A DNA stretch of 64,000 nucleotides from Streptomyces geranii (GCF_002954775.1 NZ_PJME01000045.1:16005-80004); one strand, 5' to 3'. Numbered from the stretch's first letter, positions 24,160 through 33,081 are shown. Notes: a model not told the origin generated them from the sequence alone. Program-made: numbers and translations.

Positions 24160-24940
24160 TCCCGCCGAAGCTCCCGTCGCGGTGCGTCATGCGGAGGAGG
24201 TCATGGGGACCGTCTTCTCTTTTGACGTCCGCGGCGGGGACCCGAGTGCGGTCGAGGCGGCTCTCGCCTCGGCCGTGGCCGGGCTGCACAAGGTCAACGA
24301 GGTGTTCAGCACCTACCGGGAGAACAGCCAGATCTCCCGCCTCGCCCGCGGTGAGATCACCGTCGCCGACTGCGATCCGGAGGTCGCCGAGGTCCTCGAC
24401 CTGTGCGCCGAGGCGGAGCGGGTGAGCGAGGGCTGGTTCAGCCACACCTACCAGGGCCAGATCGACCCGACGGGCCTGGTCAAGGGCTGGTCGGCGGAGC
24501 GCGCGGCCAGAACCCTGATGGCGGCGGGCGCGAGCGGAGTCAGCGTCAACGGCGCGGGCGACGTCCAGCTGTGCGGCGCCCCCGGCCCCCAACGCCCTTG
24601 GCGCGTAGGCGTGTCGGACCCGCTCCGCCCCGGCGGCCTGGCAGCGGTGGTCTCGGCGGCGGGCGCGGACGAGCTGGCGGTGGCCACCTCCGGCACAGCG
24701 GAACGCGGCGCCCACATCGTCGACCCCCGCACCGGCAAGTCAGCGGTGACGGACCTGGTGGCGGTGACGGTCGTGGCCCCGAAGCTGACCTGGGCGGACG
24801 CCTGGGCGACGGCGGCCTTCGCGATGGGTTCGAGACAGGCGCTCAGCTGGCTGGAGTCCCTACCGGACGTGGAAGCACTGCTGATAACAGCGGGCGACGA
24901 GGTCCGATGCACAGGCGGCCTAGCAAGACGACTGGGCTAA
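24152..24940 (+). CDS. apbE: FAD:protein FMN transferase (ApbE)
   Basis: 262 residues. Typical ApbE blocks are present: GTVFSFDV, STYRENSQISRL, DPTGLVKGW, VNGAGDVQLCG (flavin/metal site), ATSGTAERGAHIVDPRTG and the Mg-binding TWADAWATAAF near the C-terminus. It cuts FAD and attaches FMN to the Thr/Ser of FMN_bind domains. The GTG start overlaps the FMN-binding gene by eight bases, so the two are co-translated. No signal peptide or lipobox is visible, unlike exported ApbE proteins, which suggests it flavinylates its partner in the cytosol before export. Confidence 0.92.
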   Translation: MVDPAEAPVAVRHAEEVMGTVFSFDVRGGDPSAVEAALASAVAGLHKVNEVFSTYRENSQISRLARGEITVADCDPEVAEVLDLCAEAERVSEGWFSHTYQGQIDPTGLVKGWSAERAARTLMAAGASGVSVNGAGDVQLCGAPGPQRPWRVGVSDPLRPGGLAAVVSAAGADELAVATSGTAERGAHIVDPRTGKSAVTDLVAVTVVAPKLTWADAWATAAFAMGSRQALSWLESLPDVEALLITAGDEVRCTGGLARRLG

Positions 24941-24952
24941 GGGGTCTTGCCT

Positions 24953-24981
24953 AGGGGCGCGGGGAACTGCGCGACAAGCCA
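24953..24981. repeat. Dispersed intergenic repeat, copy 4 (reverse orientation)
   Basis: Reverse complement of the core with one change, 12 bases past the apbE stop. Shares the outer flank (cccgcacccgacaacgc) with copies 2, 8 and 9. It lies between convergent apbE and argR. Confidence 0.8.
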
Positions 24982-25010
24982 CAGCGAACCCGCACCCGAC
25001 AACGCAACCG

Positions 25011-25547
25011 TCAGTGGCTTTTCTGCGCCAACGCCAACAAGTGATCAGCCAGCGCCTGTCCCCCCAAGGGATCCCGACTGATCAACAGCAACGTGTCGTC
25101 CCCCGCGATGGTCCCCAAAATATCGTGCAGCTCAGCCTGATCGATCGACGACGCCAGGAACTGCGCGGCCCCCGGAGGGGTCCGCAGCACCACCAGATTC
25201 GCAGAGGCCTCCGCGGAGATCAGCAACTCGGAGGACAGCCTCCGCATCCGCTCCTCCTTCGCCGACTCCCCCAGCGGAGCGCGCGGCGTACGGAACCCAC
25301 CCTCACTCGGCACCGCGTAGATCAGGTCGCCGTCGGTGTTACGGATCTTCACCGCGTTCAGTTCGTCCAGGTCCCTGGAGAGCGTCGCCTGAGTGACGGT
25401 CAGCCCGTCATCGGCGAGCAGCTTCGCCAACTGACTCTGCGACCGCACCGGTTGCCGGTTGAGGATGTCCACGATCCGGCGGTGCCGTGCGGTACGGGTC
25501 TGCGGTACCGCAGGCCCCGCGTGGTCGTGTTCCTGGGCCTGCGTCAT
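25011..25547 (-). CDS. argR: Arginine repressor
   Basis: 178 residues. The N-terminal winged helix has QSQLAKLLADDGLTVTQATLSRDLDEL (about 37-63), the ArgR DNA-binding signature; the C-terminal oligomerisation and arginine-binding domain has the GTIAGDDTLLLISRD block. It binds ARG boxes as an arginine-bound hexamer. It is the last gene of argC-J-B-D-R, 21 bases after argD. ATG start; the Shine-Dalgarno is weak (GGGGAATGAG). Its operators in this window are at 18990-19014 and 29927-29940. Confidence 0.95.
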   Translation of the reverse strand: MTQAQEHDHAGPAVPQTRTARHRRIVDILNRQPVRSQSQLAKLLADDGLTVTQATLSRDLDELNAVKIRNTDGDLIYAVPSEGGFRTPRAPLGESAKEERMRRLSSELLISAEASANLVVLRTPPGAAQFLASSIDQAELHDILGTIAGDDTLLLISRDPLGGQALADHLLALAQKSH

Positions 25548-25568
25548 CGTCGTCGTCTCATTCCCCGA

Positions 25569-26798
25569 CTAGTCCTTCCCGGCAACGTCAACCGCGTCGA
25601 GAACCCCGGGAAGTGCCTGGAGGAACGCGTCCACGTCGGCGTCGGCGATGTTCAACGGCGGCATGAGCCGTACGACATCGGGAGCGGGCGCGTTCACCAG
25701 GAACCCGGCGTCCTGAGCCGCCTGCTGCACCTGGGGCGCGAGGGGCTTCGTGAGCACGATACCCAGGAGGAGCCCCGCTCCCCGGACACAATCGATCAAC
25801 GAGTGGCCCGCACCCTCGATTCCGTCCCGCAACTTCTCGCTCTGCCGTTTGACGTTCTCCAGCAACCCGTCGTTCGCGATGGTGTCGAGTACGGCGAGTC
25901 CGGCGGCGCAGGCGACCGGGTTGCCGCCGAACGTCGTGCCGTGGTGGCCGGGCTGGAGCAGGTCGGCGGCGCGGCCGAAGGCGACGGTGGCGCCGAGGGG
26001 CAGTCCGCCGCCGAGGCCCTTCGCGAGGGTCACGACGTCGGGCAGGACGCCCTCGTGGGCCTGGTACTCGAACCAGTGCCCGGTACGGCCGACGCCGGTC
26101 TGCACCTCGTCGAGGACGAGCAGGGCGCCGGTGGCGGCGGTGATGGCCCGCGCGGCCTTGAGATAGCCGACGGGCGGGACCACGACGCCGTTCTCGCCCT
26201 GGACGGGCTCGATGATGACGAGGGCGGTGTCCTCGGTGACGGCGGCGGCCAGCGCCTGTGCGTCGCCGTACGGGACGTACGTGACGTCACCGGGCAGCGG
26301 CACGAAGGGCTCCCGCTTTCCGGGCTGGCCCGTGAGTGCGAGGGCGCCCATGGTCCGCCCGTGGAAGCCGCCCTCGGTGGACACCATGTGCCCCCGGCCG
26401 GTCAGCCGGCCGATCTTGAAGGCGCCCTCGTTGGCCTCGGCGCCGGAGTTGCAGAAGAACACCTTGCCGTCCCGGCCGAAGCGCTGGAGCAGCTGCTCGG
26501 CGAGCGCGACGGGCGGTTCGGCGACGAAGAGGTTGGAGACATGGCCGAGGGAGGCGATCTGGGTGGAGACGGCCTCGACGATCGCCGGGTGGGCGTGGCC
26601 GAGCGCGTTGACGGCGATACCGCCCACGAAGTCGGTGTACGCCTTGCCGTCGGCGTCCCACACGGTGCTGCCGGCGCCACGGACGAGGGGCAGCCGGGGA
26701 GTGCCGTAGTTGTTCATGAGCGCGCCCTGCCAGCGGGCGGTCAGCTCCTGGTTGGCGCTCGGTTCCTGACTGGCACCCAGCTCCTGGCCGGCGTTCAT
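25569..26798 (-). CDS. argD: Acetylornithine aminotransferase
   Basis: 409 residues of a class-III PLP aminotransferase. FCNSGAEANEGAFK near the middle binds the cofactor phosphate, LDEVQTGVGRTG holds the Asp that contacts the pyridine ring, and TLAKGLGGGLPLG has the Schiff-base Lys. It converts N-acetylglutamate semialdehyde to N-acetylornithine. ATG overlaps the argB stop by four bases. The first 20 residues (repeated Q-E-x-x-A/N) look like a disordered extension. Confidence 0.95.
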   Translation of the reverse strand: MNAGQELGASQEPSANQELTARWQGALMNNYGTPRLPLVRGAGSTVWDADGKAYTDFVGGIAVNALGHAHPAIVEAVSTQIASLGHVSNLFVAEPPVALAEQLLQRFGRDGKVFFCNSGAEANEGAFKIGRLTGRGHMVSTEGGFHGRTMGALALTGQPGKREPFVPLPGDVTYVPYGDAQALAAAVTEDTALVIIEPVQGENGVVVPPVGYLKAARAITAATGALLVLDEVQTGVGRTGHWFEYQAHEGVLPDVVTLAKGLGGGLPLGATVAFGRAADLLQPGHHGTTFGGNPVACAAGLAVLDTIANDGLLENVKRQSEKLRDGIEGAGHSLIDCVRGAGLLLGIVLTKPLAPQVQQAAQDAGFLVNAPAPDVVRLMPPLNIADADVDAFLQALPGVLDAVDVAGKD

Positions 26799-27715
26799 TC
26801 GGCTTCCCCTTCTTCCGCGTCTTCTTCCGCGTCGGGCACGACCATCGTGCCGATGCCTTCGTCCGTGAAGATCTCCAGCAGGATCGAGTGCTGGACCCGG
26901 CCGTCGATGACACGGGCGGTGGTGACGCCGTTGCGCACGGCGTGCAGACACCCCTCCATCTTGGGCACCATGCCGGCGCTCAACTCCGGGAGCAGCTTCT
27001 CCAGTTGGGAGGCGGTGAGGCGGCTGATCACCTCGTCGGAGTTGGGCCAGTCCTCGTAGAGACCTTCGACGTCCGTGAGGACCATGAGGGTTTCGGCGCC
27101 AAGAGCAGCAGCGAGTGCCGCAGCCGCCGTATCAGCATTGACGTTGTAGACATGTCCGTCGTCCTGGCTGCGGGCGATCGACGAGACGACCGGGATACGG
27201 CCGTCGGCGAGCAGTGCCTCGATCGCGCCCGTGTCGATCGCGGTGATCTCGCCCACCCGCCCGATGTCGACCAACTCCCCGTCGATCTCGGGCTGGTGCT
27301 TGGTGGCGGTGATGGTGTGCGCGTCCTCGCCGGTCAACCCGATGGCGAGCGGCCCGTGTTGGTTGAGCAGCCCGACCAGCTCCCGCTGGACCTGCCCGGC
27401 CAACACCATGCGTACGACGTCCATGGCGTCCTCGGTGGTGACCCGGAGACCGGCCTTGAACTCACTCACGATGCCGTGCTTGTCGAGGGCGGCGCTGATC
27501 TGGGGGCCGCCGCCGTGCACGACGACGGGTTTGAGGCCGGCCTGGTGCAGGAAGACGACGTCCTGGGCGAACGCCTCCTTCAACTCCTCGTCCACCATGG
27601 CGTTTCCGCCGAACTTGATGACGACGACCTTGCCGTTGTGGCGGGTCAGCCACGGCAGCGCTTCGATGAGGATCCTCGCCTTGGGGAGGGCGGTGTGCTT
27701 CCGCGTGGTGCTCAT
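26795..27715 (-). CDS. argB: Acetylglutamate kinase
   Basis: 306 residues. The amino-acid-kinase glycine motifs are IKFGGNAM near residue 34 and VHGGGPQIS near 66; NADTAAAALAAALGAE and TDVEGLYEDWP complete the ATP site. It phosphorylates N-acetylglutamate and is usually the arginine-feedback-controlled step in this pathway. ATG overlaps the argJ stop by four bases. The last 12 residues are very acidic (EEDAEEGEAE). Confidence 0.95.
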   Translation of the reverse strand: MSTTRKHTALPKARILIEALPWLTRHNGKVVVIKFGGNAMVDEELKEAFAQDVVFLHQAGLKPVVVHGGGPQISAALDKHGIVSEFKAGLRVTTEDAMDVVRMVLAGQVQRELVGLLNQHGPLAIGLTGEDAHTITATKHQPEIDGELVDIGRVGEITAIDTGAIEALLADGRIPVVSSIARSQDDGHVYNVNADTAAAALAAALGAETLMVLTDVEGLYEDWPNSDEVISRLTASQLEKLLPELSAGMVPKMEGCLHAVRNGVTTARVIDGRVQHSILLEIFTDEGIGTMVVPDAEEDAEEGEAE

Positions 27716-28863
27716 GAAGAATATGCGCTGTTCTCGTGGACGTAGTCCGCGGTCAGGTCGTTGGTCCAGATGGTGGCGGTCTCGGTGCCGGCGGCGAGGT
27801 CGGCGACGATGTGGACCTCGCGGTACCGCATGTCGACCTTGTCCCGGTCCTCCCCGACCCCGCCGTTCTTGCAGACCCAGACGCCGTTGATGGCGACGTT
27901 CAACTGGTCTGGTTCGAAAGCGGCTTGGGTGGTGCCGATGGCGGAGAGGACCCGGCCCCAGTTGGGGTCCTCGCCGTGGATGGCGCACTTGAGGAGGTTG
28001 TTGCGGGCGATGGAGCGGCCCACCTCGACGGCGTCCTCCTCGCTGGCCGCGCCGACGACCTCGACCTTGATGTCCTTGCTGGCGCCCTCGGCGTCCCGGA
28101 TGAGCTGCTGCCCGAGGTCGTCACAGACGGCCCGTACGGCCTCCGCGAACTCCTCGTGCTCCGGGGTGACTTGGGAGGCGCCGGAGGCGAGCAGCAGCAC
28201 GGTGTCGTTGGTGGACATGCAGCCGTCGGAGTCGACGCGGTCGAAGGTGGTGCGGGTGGCGGCCCGAAGTGCCTTGTCCAGTACGTCACTTTCGACGTCC
28301 GCGTCGGTGGTGAGGACGACGAGCATGGTGGCGAGGCCGGGGGCGAGCATGCCCGCACCCTTGGCCATGCCGCCCACGGTCCAGTCGCCCTTGCTGACGA
28401 CGGCCGTCTTGTGGACGGAGTCGGTGGTCTTGATGGCGATGGCGGCCTTCTCGCCGCCGTGCTCGGAGAGTTGACCGGCGGCGGTCTCGACTCCGGGGAG
28501 CAGCTTGTCCATCGGCAGAAGCAGCCCGATGAGCCCGGTGGAGGCGACGGCGACCTCTCCGGCGTTCAGCCCGAGCGTCTCGGCGACCTTCTCGGCGGTG
28601 GCGTGCGTGTCCTGGAACCCCTTGGGACCCGTACAGGCGTTGGCACCACCGGAGTTGAGGACGACGGCGGAGACGATGCCGCCCTTCAGGACCTGCTCGG
28701 ACCACAGCACCGGCGCGGCCTTGACGCGGTTGGAGGTGAAGACGCCGGCGGCGGCGAGGCGGGGCCCGTTGTTGACCACGAGGGCCAGGTCCGGGTTGCC
28801 GTTCTCCTTGATCCCGGCGGCGATCCCCGCCGCCGTGAATCCCTTTGCTGCCGTGACACTCAC
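27712..28863 (-). CDS. argJ: Glutamate N-acetyltransferase / amino-acid acetyltransferase
   Basis: 383 residues. The self-cleavage site is visible as KGAGMLAPGLATMLVVL, where the Thr becomes the N-terminal nucleophile of the beta subunit; HGEDPNWGRVLSAIG is also typical. ArgJ moves the acetyl group from N-acetylornithine to glutamate, so the pathway is cyclic. GTG overlaps the argC stop by four bases. Confidence 0.95.
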   Translation of the reverse strand: MSVTAAKGFTAAGIAAGIKENGNPDLALVVNNGPRLAAAGVFTSNRVKAAPVLWSEQVLKGGIVSAVVLNSGGANACTGPKGFQDTHATAEKVAETLGLNAGEVAVASTGLIGLLLPMDKLLPGVETAAGQLSEHGGEKAAIAIKTTDSVHKTAVVSKGDWTVGGMAKGAGMLAPGLATMLVVLTTDADVESDVLDKALRAATRTTFDRVDSDGCMSTNDTVLLLASGASQVTPEHEEFAEAVRAVCDDLGQQLIRDAEGASKDIKVEVVGAASEEDAVEVGRSIARNNLLKCAIHGEDPNWGRVLSAIGTTQAAFEPDQLNVAINGVWVCKNGGVGEDRDKVDMRYREVHIVADLAAGTETATIWTNDLTADYVHENSAYSS

Positions 28864-29888
28864 GGTGCGACTCCGATCGTGGAAAGCCCGGTGGTCTCGT
28901 CGAGCCCGAGGGCGATGTTCATGCTCTGGACGGCACCGCCCGCGGTGCCCTTGGTCAGGTTGTCGATGGCGCTGATCGCGATGATCCGGTGCACGGCGGC
29001 GTCGTACGCGACCTGTACCTGAACGGCGTTGGAACCGTAGACGGACGCCGTGGCGGGCCACTGCCCCTCGGGGAGCAGGTGCACGAACGGTTCGTCGGCG
29101 AACGCCTTCTCGTAGGCGGCGCGCACGGACTCGGCGGTGACACCGGGCTTGGCGGCGGCGGAGCAGGTGGCGAGGATGCCACGCGACATGGGAGCGAGGG
29201 TGGGTGTGAACGAGACGGCGACGGCCTCGCCCGCAGCGCCCGTGAGGTTCTGGACGATCTCGGGAGTGTGCCGATGCCCGCCCCCGACGCCGTACGGCGA
29301 CATGGACCCCATGACCTCGCTGCCCAGCAGGTGCGTCTTGGCGGCCTTGCCGGCGCCGGAGGTCCCGGAGGAGGCGACGATCACGGCCTCGGGCTCGGCG
29401 AGACCGGCGGCGTAGGCCGGGAAGAGGGCGAGGGAGACGGCGGTCGGATAGCAACCGGGCACCGCGACGCGCTTGGACCCCTCCAGCGCGGCGCGGGCAC
29501 CCGGCAGTTCGGGCAGGCCGTAGGGCCAGGTCCCGGCATGCACGGAACCGTAGAACCTCTCCCAGTCGGCCGCGTCCTGGAGCCGGAAGTCGGCACCCAT
29601 GTCGACGACGAGGACATCCGGCCCGAGCTGCTCGGCGACGGCGGCGGACTGCCCGTGCGGCAGCGCGAGGAAGACGACCTCGTGCCCGGCGAGCACCTCG
29701 GGTGTGGTCTCCTGGAGTACACGGTCGGCCAGCGGCAGCAGGTGCGGTTGCAGCGCGCCGAGTCGTTGCCCGGCGTTGGAGTTGCCGGTCAGGGCACCGA
29801 TCTCCACCTCGGGGTGGACGAGGAGCAGACGCAGCAGTTCCCCGCCCGCGTACCCACTCGCACCGGCCACCGCCACACGTACCGCCAT
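28860..29888 (-). CDS. argC: N-acetyl-gamma-glutamyl-phosphate reductase
   Basis: 342 residues. The N-terminal NADP Rossmann motif is VAGASGYAGGELL (residues 7-19); the catalytic Cys is in VAVPGCYPTAVSLAL; the His of SPYGVGGGHRHTPE is also conserved. It reduces N-acetylglutamyl-5-phosphate to the semialdehyde. ATG start with AGGAGG. First gene of argC-J-B-D-R, with an ARG box 39-52 bases upstream. Confidence 0.95.
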   Translation of the reverse strand: MAVRVAVAGASGYAGGELLRLLLVHPEVEIGALTGNSNAGQRLGALQPHLLPLADRVLQETTPEVLAGHEVVFLALPHGQSAAVAEQLGPDVLVVDMGADFRLQDAADWERFYGSVHAGTWPYGLPELPGARAALEGSKRVAVPGCYPTAVSLALFPAYAAGLAEPEAVIVASSGTSGAGKAAKTHLLGSEVMGSMSPYGVGGGHRHTPEIVQNLTGAAGEAVAVSFTPTLAPMSRGILATCSAAAKPGVTAESVRAAYEKAFADEPFVHLLPEGQWPATASVYGSNAVQVQVAYDAAVHRIIAISAIDNLTKGTAGGAVQSMNIALGLDETTGLSTIGVAP

Positions 29889-29926
29889 GGAACCCTCCTC
29901 CTAGATGGCATGACTATACGTTTCGA

Positions 29927-29940
29927 TGCACGTTTATGCA
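29927..29940. promoter_or_regulatory. argC: ARG box (ArgR operator) of argCJBDR
   Basis: tgcac-gttt-atgca, matching the 14-bp TGCAT-n4-ATGCA pattern of the argG box except for one base. It lies 39-52 bases upstream of the argC ATG. Confidence 0.8.
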
Positions 29941-30028
29941 ATACAAGCCGAATCGGCTACGGGCGGTCCAGGCACCCTCCGGCACCCGAACCGCCCGCAC
30001 GATCAGCCCCTGCTCCAGCTCTTCCCCG

Positions 30029-32503
30029 TCACCCCTTCTTGATCCGCAGGAAGGTGACCGAGTTCGCCGGGAACGTGTACGTGAACTTGCTCGCGACGCC
30101 CTTGAACGTCGACCGCACCGGCGCGACCGGTGTCGCCGTCTCGCTGTTCACGGCGTCCGGCGCGGCGGCCAGCGTGGTCACCGTCGCCTTGGACCCCACC
30201 TTCGTACGGCCGAGGTCGATCGTCGTACGGGCCTGCGCCGCCTGGGCGTTGACGACCTTGACGATCAGGTCGCCCGTCTTGGCGTCCTTGGTGACGATCT
30301 GGCGGAACGGCTCGGCCGGCTTGTCGTCGGTGAAGCTGCCCCACTCCTGGCCGTCGAGGTAGAGGGTCACCTGGCGGCCTCGCACCTTGACGTCGATGTC
30401 GTAGGCACGGCCCGTCTCGATCGAGCCCGCCTTGGACACCAGCGTGGACTTTCCGCCGTCCGAGGCCTGCTCCACCGCGCTCAGGGTGTTGTTCCAGCCG
30501 CCCAGGTTCCACCAGTAGTAGTTGCCGGTGTCCTTGACGCCGAAGGCAACGAGGAAGCCCTCTTTTCCGGACTTCTTGGTGGCCTTCACATGGAGGTCGT
30601 AGTCGTGCCAGGCCGGGTCACCGGCCGAGACCATGGTGTTCTCGGCGGCCACATCCGTCTGGACGTACTGCCCGTCCTGGACCGTCCAGCTCCCGCCACC
30701 CGTGTGGGTCCACTGGGCGGCGTCGGTCGAGAAGTCGTCGCTGAGCAGGGCCGCGCCGTCCGCACCCGTCACCTTCACGTCGTCGTACGCCGCCGTGGTC
30801 GCCCACGTCGACAGGCCGACGGCGCCCGAGATCGGGCCGCTCACCGAGGGCGTGCCGGTCGCCGTGGTGGGCACCACGCGGTCGCCGACGTTCGTCATGA
30901 ACAGCTTCTGGACCTCGTACGAGGCCGAGCCCCAGGAGGCGTGGTTGTTGAACCAGATCATGTCCGGGCGCCACTGCACCGCGTCCTCGTTGGCGAGCAG
31001 CGGGGCGTACGAGGCGAGCTTGACGACGTCCGCGTTGCGCTCCAGGCCCGTCATGAACGCGGCCTCGGAGAGGGCGTTCTTGAAGGTGTTGCCGCCGGAG
31101 GCGTACTCGCCGAGGAAGACCTTGGGGCCGTTCCTGTCGTAGGAGTCGTAGCGGTCGTTGTTCTGGAGGAACCAGTTGGTGCTGTTGTAGTAGTGCTCGT
31201 CGACCATGTCGACGTTCGCGTCCCGGTTGAGCTTCCAGGCGGTGTCGAAGGTCGAACCGCTGTCGTCCGGGCCGGAGTTGGAGATGATCGTGATGTCCGG
31301 GTACTTGGCCTCGATGGCGGTCCGGAACTCGGTGAAGCGGGCGAAGAACTCGTTGGGCAGGTTCTCCTCGTTGCCCACCTCGATGTGGGTAAGGTGGAAG
31401 GGCTTCGGGTGGCCCAACTGCGCCCGTTTCCGGCCCCATTCACTGGTCACCGGCCCGTTGGCGAACTCGATGAGGTCGAGGGTGTCCTGGATGTGCCGCT
31501 TGAGCAGCGCCTCGTCGACGACGGCCTTGTTCTGCCCGCAGCCGGTGACCAGGGCCGGGACGACGGGCAGCGGCATCGCGCCCATGTCCTCCGAGAACTG
31601 GAAGTACTCGTAGTAGCCGAGCCCGTAACTCTGGTTGTAGCCCCAGAAGTTGGAGTTGGTCGCGCGCTGCTCGACCGGCCCGATGGTGTCCTTCCACTGG
31701 TACGAGCGCTTGCGCTCCCAGTTCGACGCCTCGCTGTAGTCCTGCATGGAACCGGTGTTGACCAGGCAGCCGCCCGGGAAGCGGACGAAACCGGGGTCCA
31801 GCGCGGCGATCTTCGTGGCGAGATCCTTGCGCAGGCCGTGCCCCTTGTACGTGTCCCGGGGCAGCAGCGAAATCATGTCCAGGGCAACGGAGTTGTCCGT
31901 CGCGACCGTCAGCCGCCCGGTCGTGCTGGAGCGGCTCGCCGTGAACCGCGCCTTGTACTTGGCCCAGCCGCCCTTCACCTCGACCTGGTGGGCCTCGGCG
32001 AGCACGCCCCCGGCGTCGGTGAGGGACACGGTGAGTGTGCCGGCCTGGTCGGCTCGGGCCCAGACGGAGAAGTCGTACTTCTTGCCGTCCTCGACCCTGA
32101 TCCCGGTGTTGTAGCCGGAGTTGGTGACGGAGGAGGCGGCGCCCAGGGAGAGGTAGGTGCGGTTACGGGCGTTCAGGCGCCCGTCGTCGTTCAGTGCCGT
32201 CGCCGTACCGCCGACCGCCCAGGAGGTGAGGGGCGTGTACGAGCGGTTGTCGGCGGTGGAGTACTCGAAGGACCGGTTCTGCACGAGTTCGGCGTACAGA
32301 CCGCCGTCGGCGGCGCGGTTGATGTCCTCGAAGAAGACGCCGTACATCGTGTCGTCGATCTTGGCGCCCTTGGTCGCCGGGTCCACGGTGATGGCGTAGT
32401 CGGTGACGTCCTCGGCATTGGCCGGGGCGGGGACGACCGCCGAGACCACCATGAGTGCGGTGGCCGTGAGACCTAGTCTCCAGCGGGTGCGTGTGCGTGA
32501 CAT
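30029..32503 (-). CDS. Secreted GH51 alpha-L-arabinofuranosidase with laminin-G-like module
   Basis: 824 residues. A signal peptide covers about 1-30 (TRTRWRLGLTATALMVV...ANA). The GH51 core includes the N-terminal strand GVFFEDINRAADGGLYAEL and a (beta/alpha)8 barrel, with the acid/base Glu in IEVGNEENLPNE (near 378) and the nucleophile Glu in VFLGEYASGG (near 465). Residues about 605-760 form a concanavalin-like module (GKEGFLVAFGVKD, YYWWNLGGWNN) that may bind sugar. It releases arabinose from arabinoxylan or arabinan outside the cell. ATG with GGAG. Divergent from the DUF6314 gene; an imperfect palindrome at 32520-32546 could be its operator. Confidence 0.93.
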   Translation of the reverse strand: MSRTRTRWRLGLTATALMVVSAVVPAPANAEDVTDYAITVDPATKGAKIDDTMYGVFFEDINRAADGGLYAELVQNRSFEYSTADNRSYTPLTSWAVGGTATALNDDGRLNARNRTYLSLGAASSVTNSGYNTGIRVEDGKKYDFSVWARADQAGTLTVSLTDAGGVLAEAHQVEVKGGWAKYKARFTASRSSTTGRLTVATDNSVALDMISLLPRDTYKGHGLRKDLATKIAALDPGFVRFPGGCLVNTGSMQDYSEASNWERKRSYQWKDTIGPVEQRATNSNFWGYNQSYGLGYYEYFQFSEDMGAMPLPVVPALVTGCGQNKAVVDEALLKRHIQDTLDLIEFANGPVTSEWGRKRAQLGHPKPFHLTHIEVGNEENLPNEFFARFTEFRTAIEAKYPDITIISNSGPDDSGSTFDTAWKLNRDANVDMVDEHYYNSTNWFLQNNDRYDSYDRNGPKVFLGEYASGGNTFKNALSEAAFMTGLERNADVVKLASYAPLLANEDAVQWRPDMIWFNNHASWGSASYEVQKLFMTNVGDRVVPTTATGTPSVSGPISGAVGLSTWATTAAYDDVKVTGADGAALLSDDFSTDAAQWTHTGGGSWTVQDGQYVQTDVAAENTMVSAGDPAWHDYDLHVKATKKSGKEGFLVAFGVKDTGNYYWWNLGGWNNTLSAVEQASDGGKSTLVSKAGSIETGRAYDIDVKVRGRQVTLYLDGQEWGSFTDDKPAEPFRQIVTKDAKTGDLIVKVVNAQAAQARTTIDLGRTKVGSKATVTTLAAAPDAVNSETATPVAPVRSTFKGVASKFTYTFPANSVTFLRIKKG

Positions 32504-32519
32504 GGATACTCCGCGGCTC

Positions 32520-32546
32520 TGTCGATACAGTTCGGGATATCGGACA
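32520..32546. promoter_or_regulatory. Imperfect palindrome upstream of the GH51 gene
   Basis: tgtcgata (32520-32527) and tatcggaca (32538-32546) are inverted copies apart from one extra base. It lies 17-43 bases before the arabinofuranosidase ATG, where a sugar-responsive repressor could act. Confidence 0.4.
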
Positions 32547-32595
32547 ACGATCAGCACTTCGAACGGCAAGATAGGTATGTGACTGAAGTGCGTCA

Positions 32596-33081
32596 ATGGA
32601 TCGCACGGAACTCGGCGTTCGGGGGGCGGGTGGTGGCGTGGGCGAGTTCCGGCCAGTAGCCGATGCGCTGCTCTATCTGGCGGGGAGCTGGCGGGTGGAG
32701 CGGACGGTGCGGGACCTCGTGGGCGCGGACGAGGGTGCCTTCACCGGCATCACGACGTTCAGCCCGCTGGACGGCAGGGGTCTGCTGCAGGAGGAGTCCG
32801 GCACGTTCGTCTGGCAGGGTGTCGCCCGCCCCGCCGAGCGGACCCTCCGCTTCCTCCGGGGCGCCGCCCCCGGCACCGCGGACGTGCGTTTCGCGGACGG
32901 CCGCCCGTTCCACGACCTGGACCTGACCTCGGGCCACTGGACGACCGACCACCCCTGCGCAGCCGACCTCTATCGCGGCGAGTTCACGGTCCTGGACGCG
33001 GACCACTGGCGGACGGTGTGGCGGGTGGCGGGCCCGGCAAAGGACCTGGTCCTTACGACCGCCTACGCCCGCGCCGACTGA
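32596..33081 (+). CDS. DUF6314-family protein
   Basis: 161 residues, a small mostly beta protein: AGSWRVERTVRD, FTGITTFSPLDGRGLLQEESGTF, and EFTVLDADHWRTVWRVAGP near the end, the pattern of a lipocalin-like DUF6314 fold. Function unknown. The ATG has no clear ribosome binding site; a GTG at 32638 (VGEFRPVADALLYLAGSW), preceded by a G-rich run, is as likely and fits the domain boundary better. Its 3' end overlaps the convergent phosphatase-like gene by 19 bases. Confidence 0.75.
   Translation: MDRTELGVRGAGGGVGEFRPVADALLYLAGSWRVERTVRDLVGADEGAFTGITTFSPLDGRGLLQEESGTFVWQGVARPAERTLRFLRGAAPGTADVRFADGRPFHDLDLTSGHWTTDHPCAADLYRGEFTVLDADHWRTVWRVAGPAKDLVLTTAYARAD

Noticed and set aside
29702..32476. Plus-strand ORF of 924 codons opposite the arabinofuranosidase
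   Set aside because: Antisense shadow of a GC-rich gene; Val/Leu/Arg-rich product without motifs.
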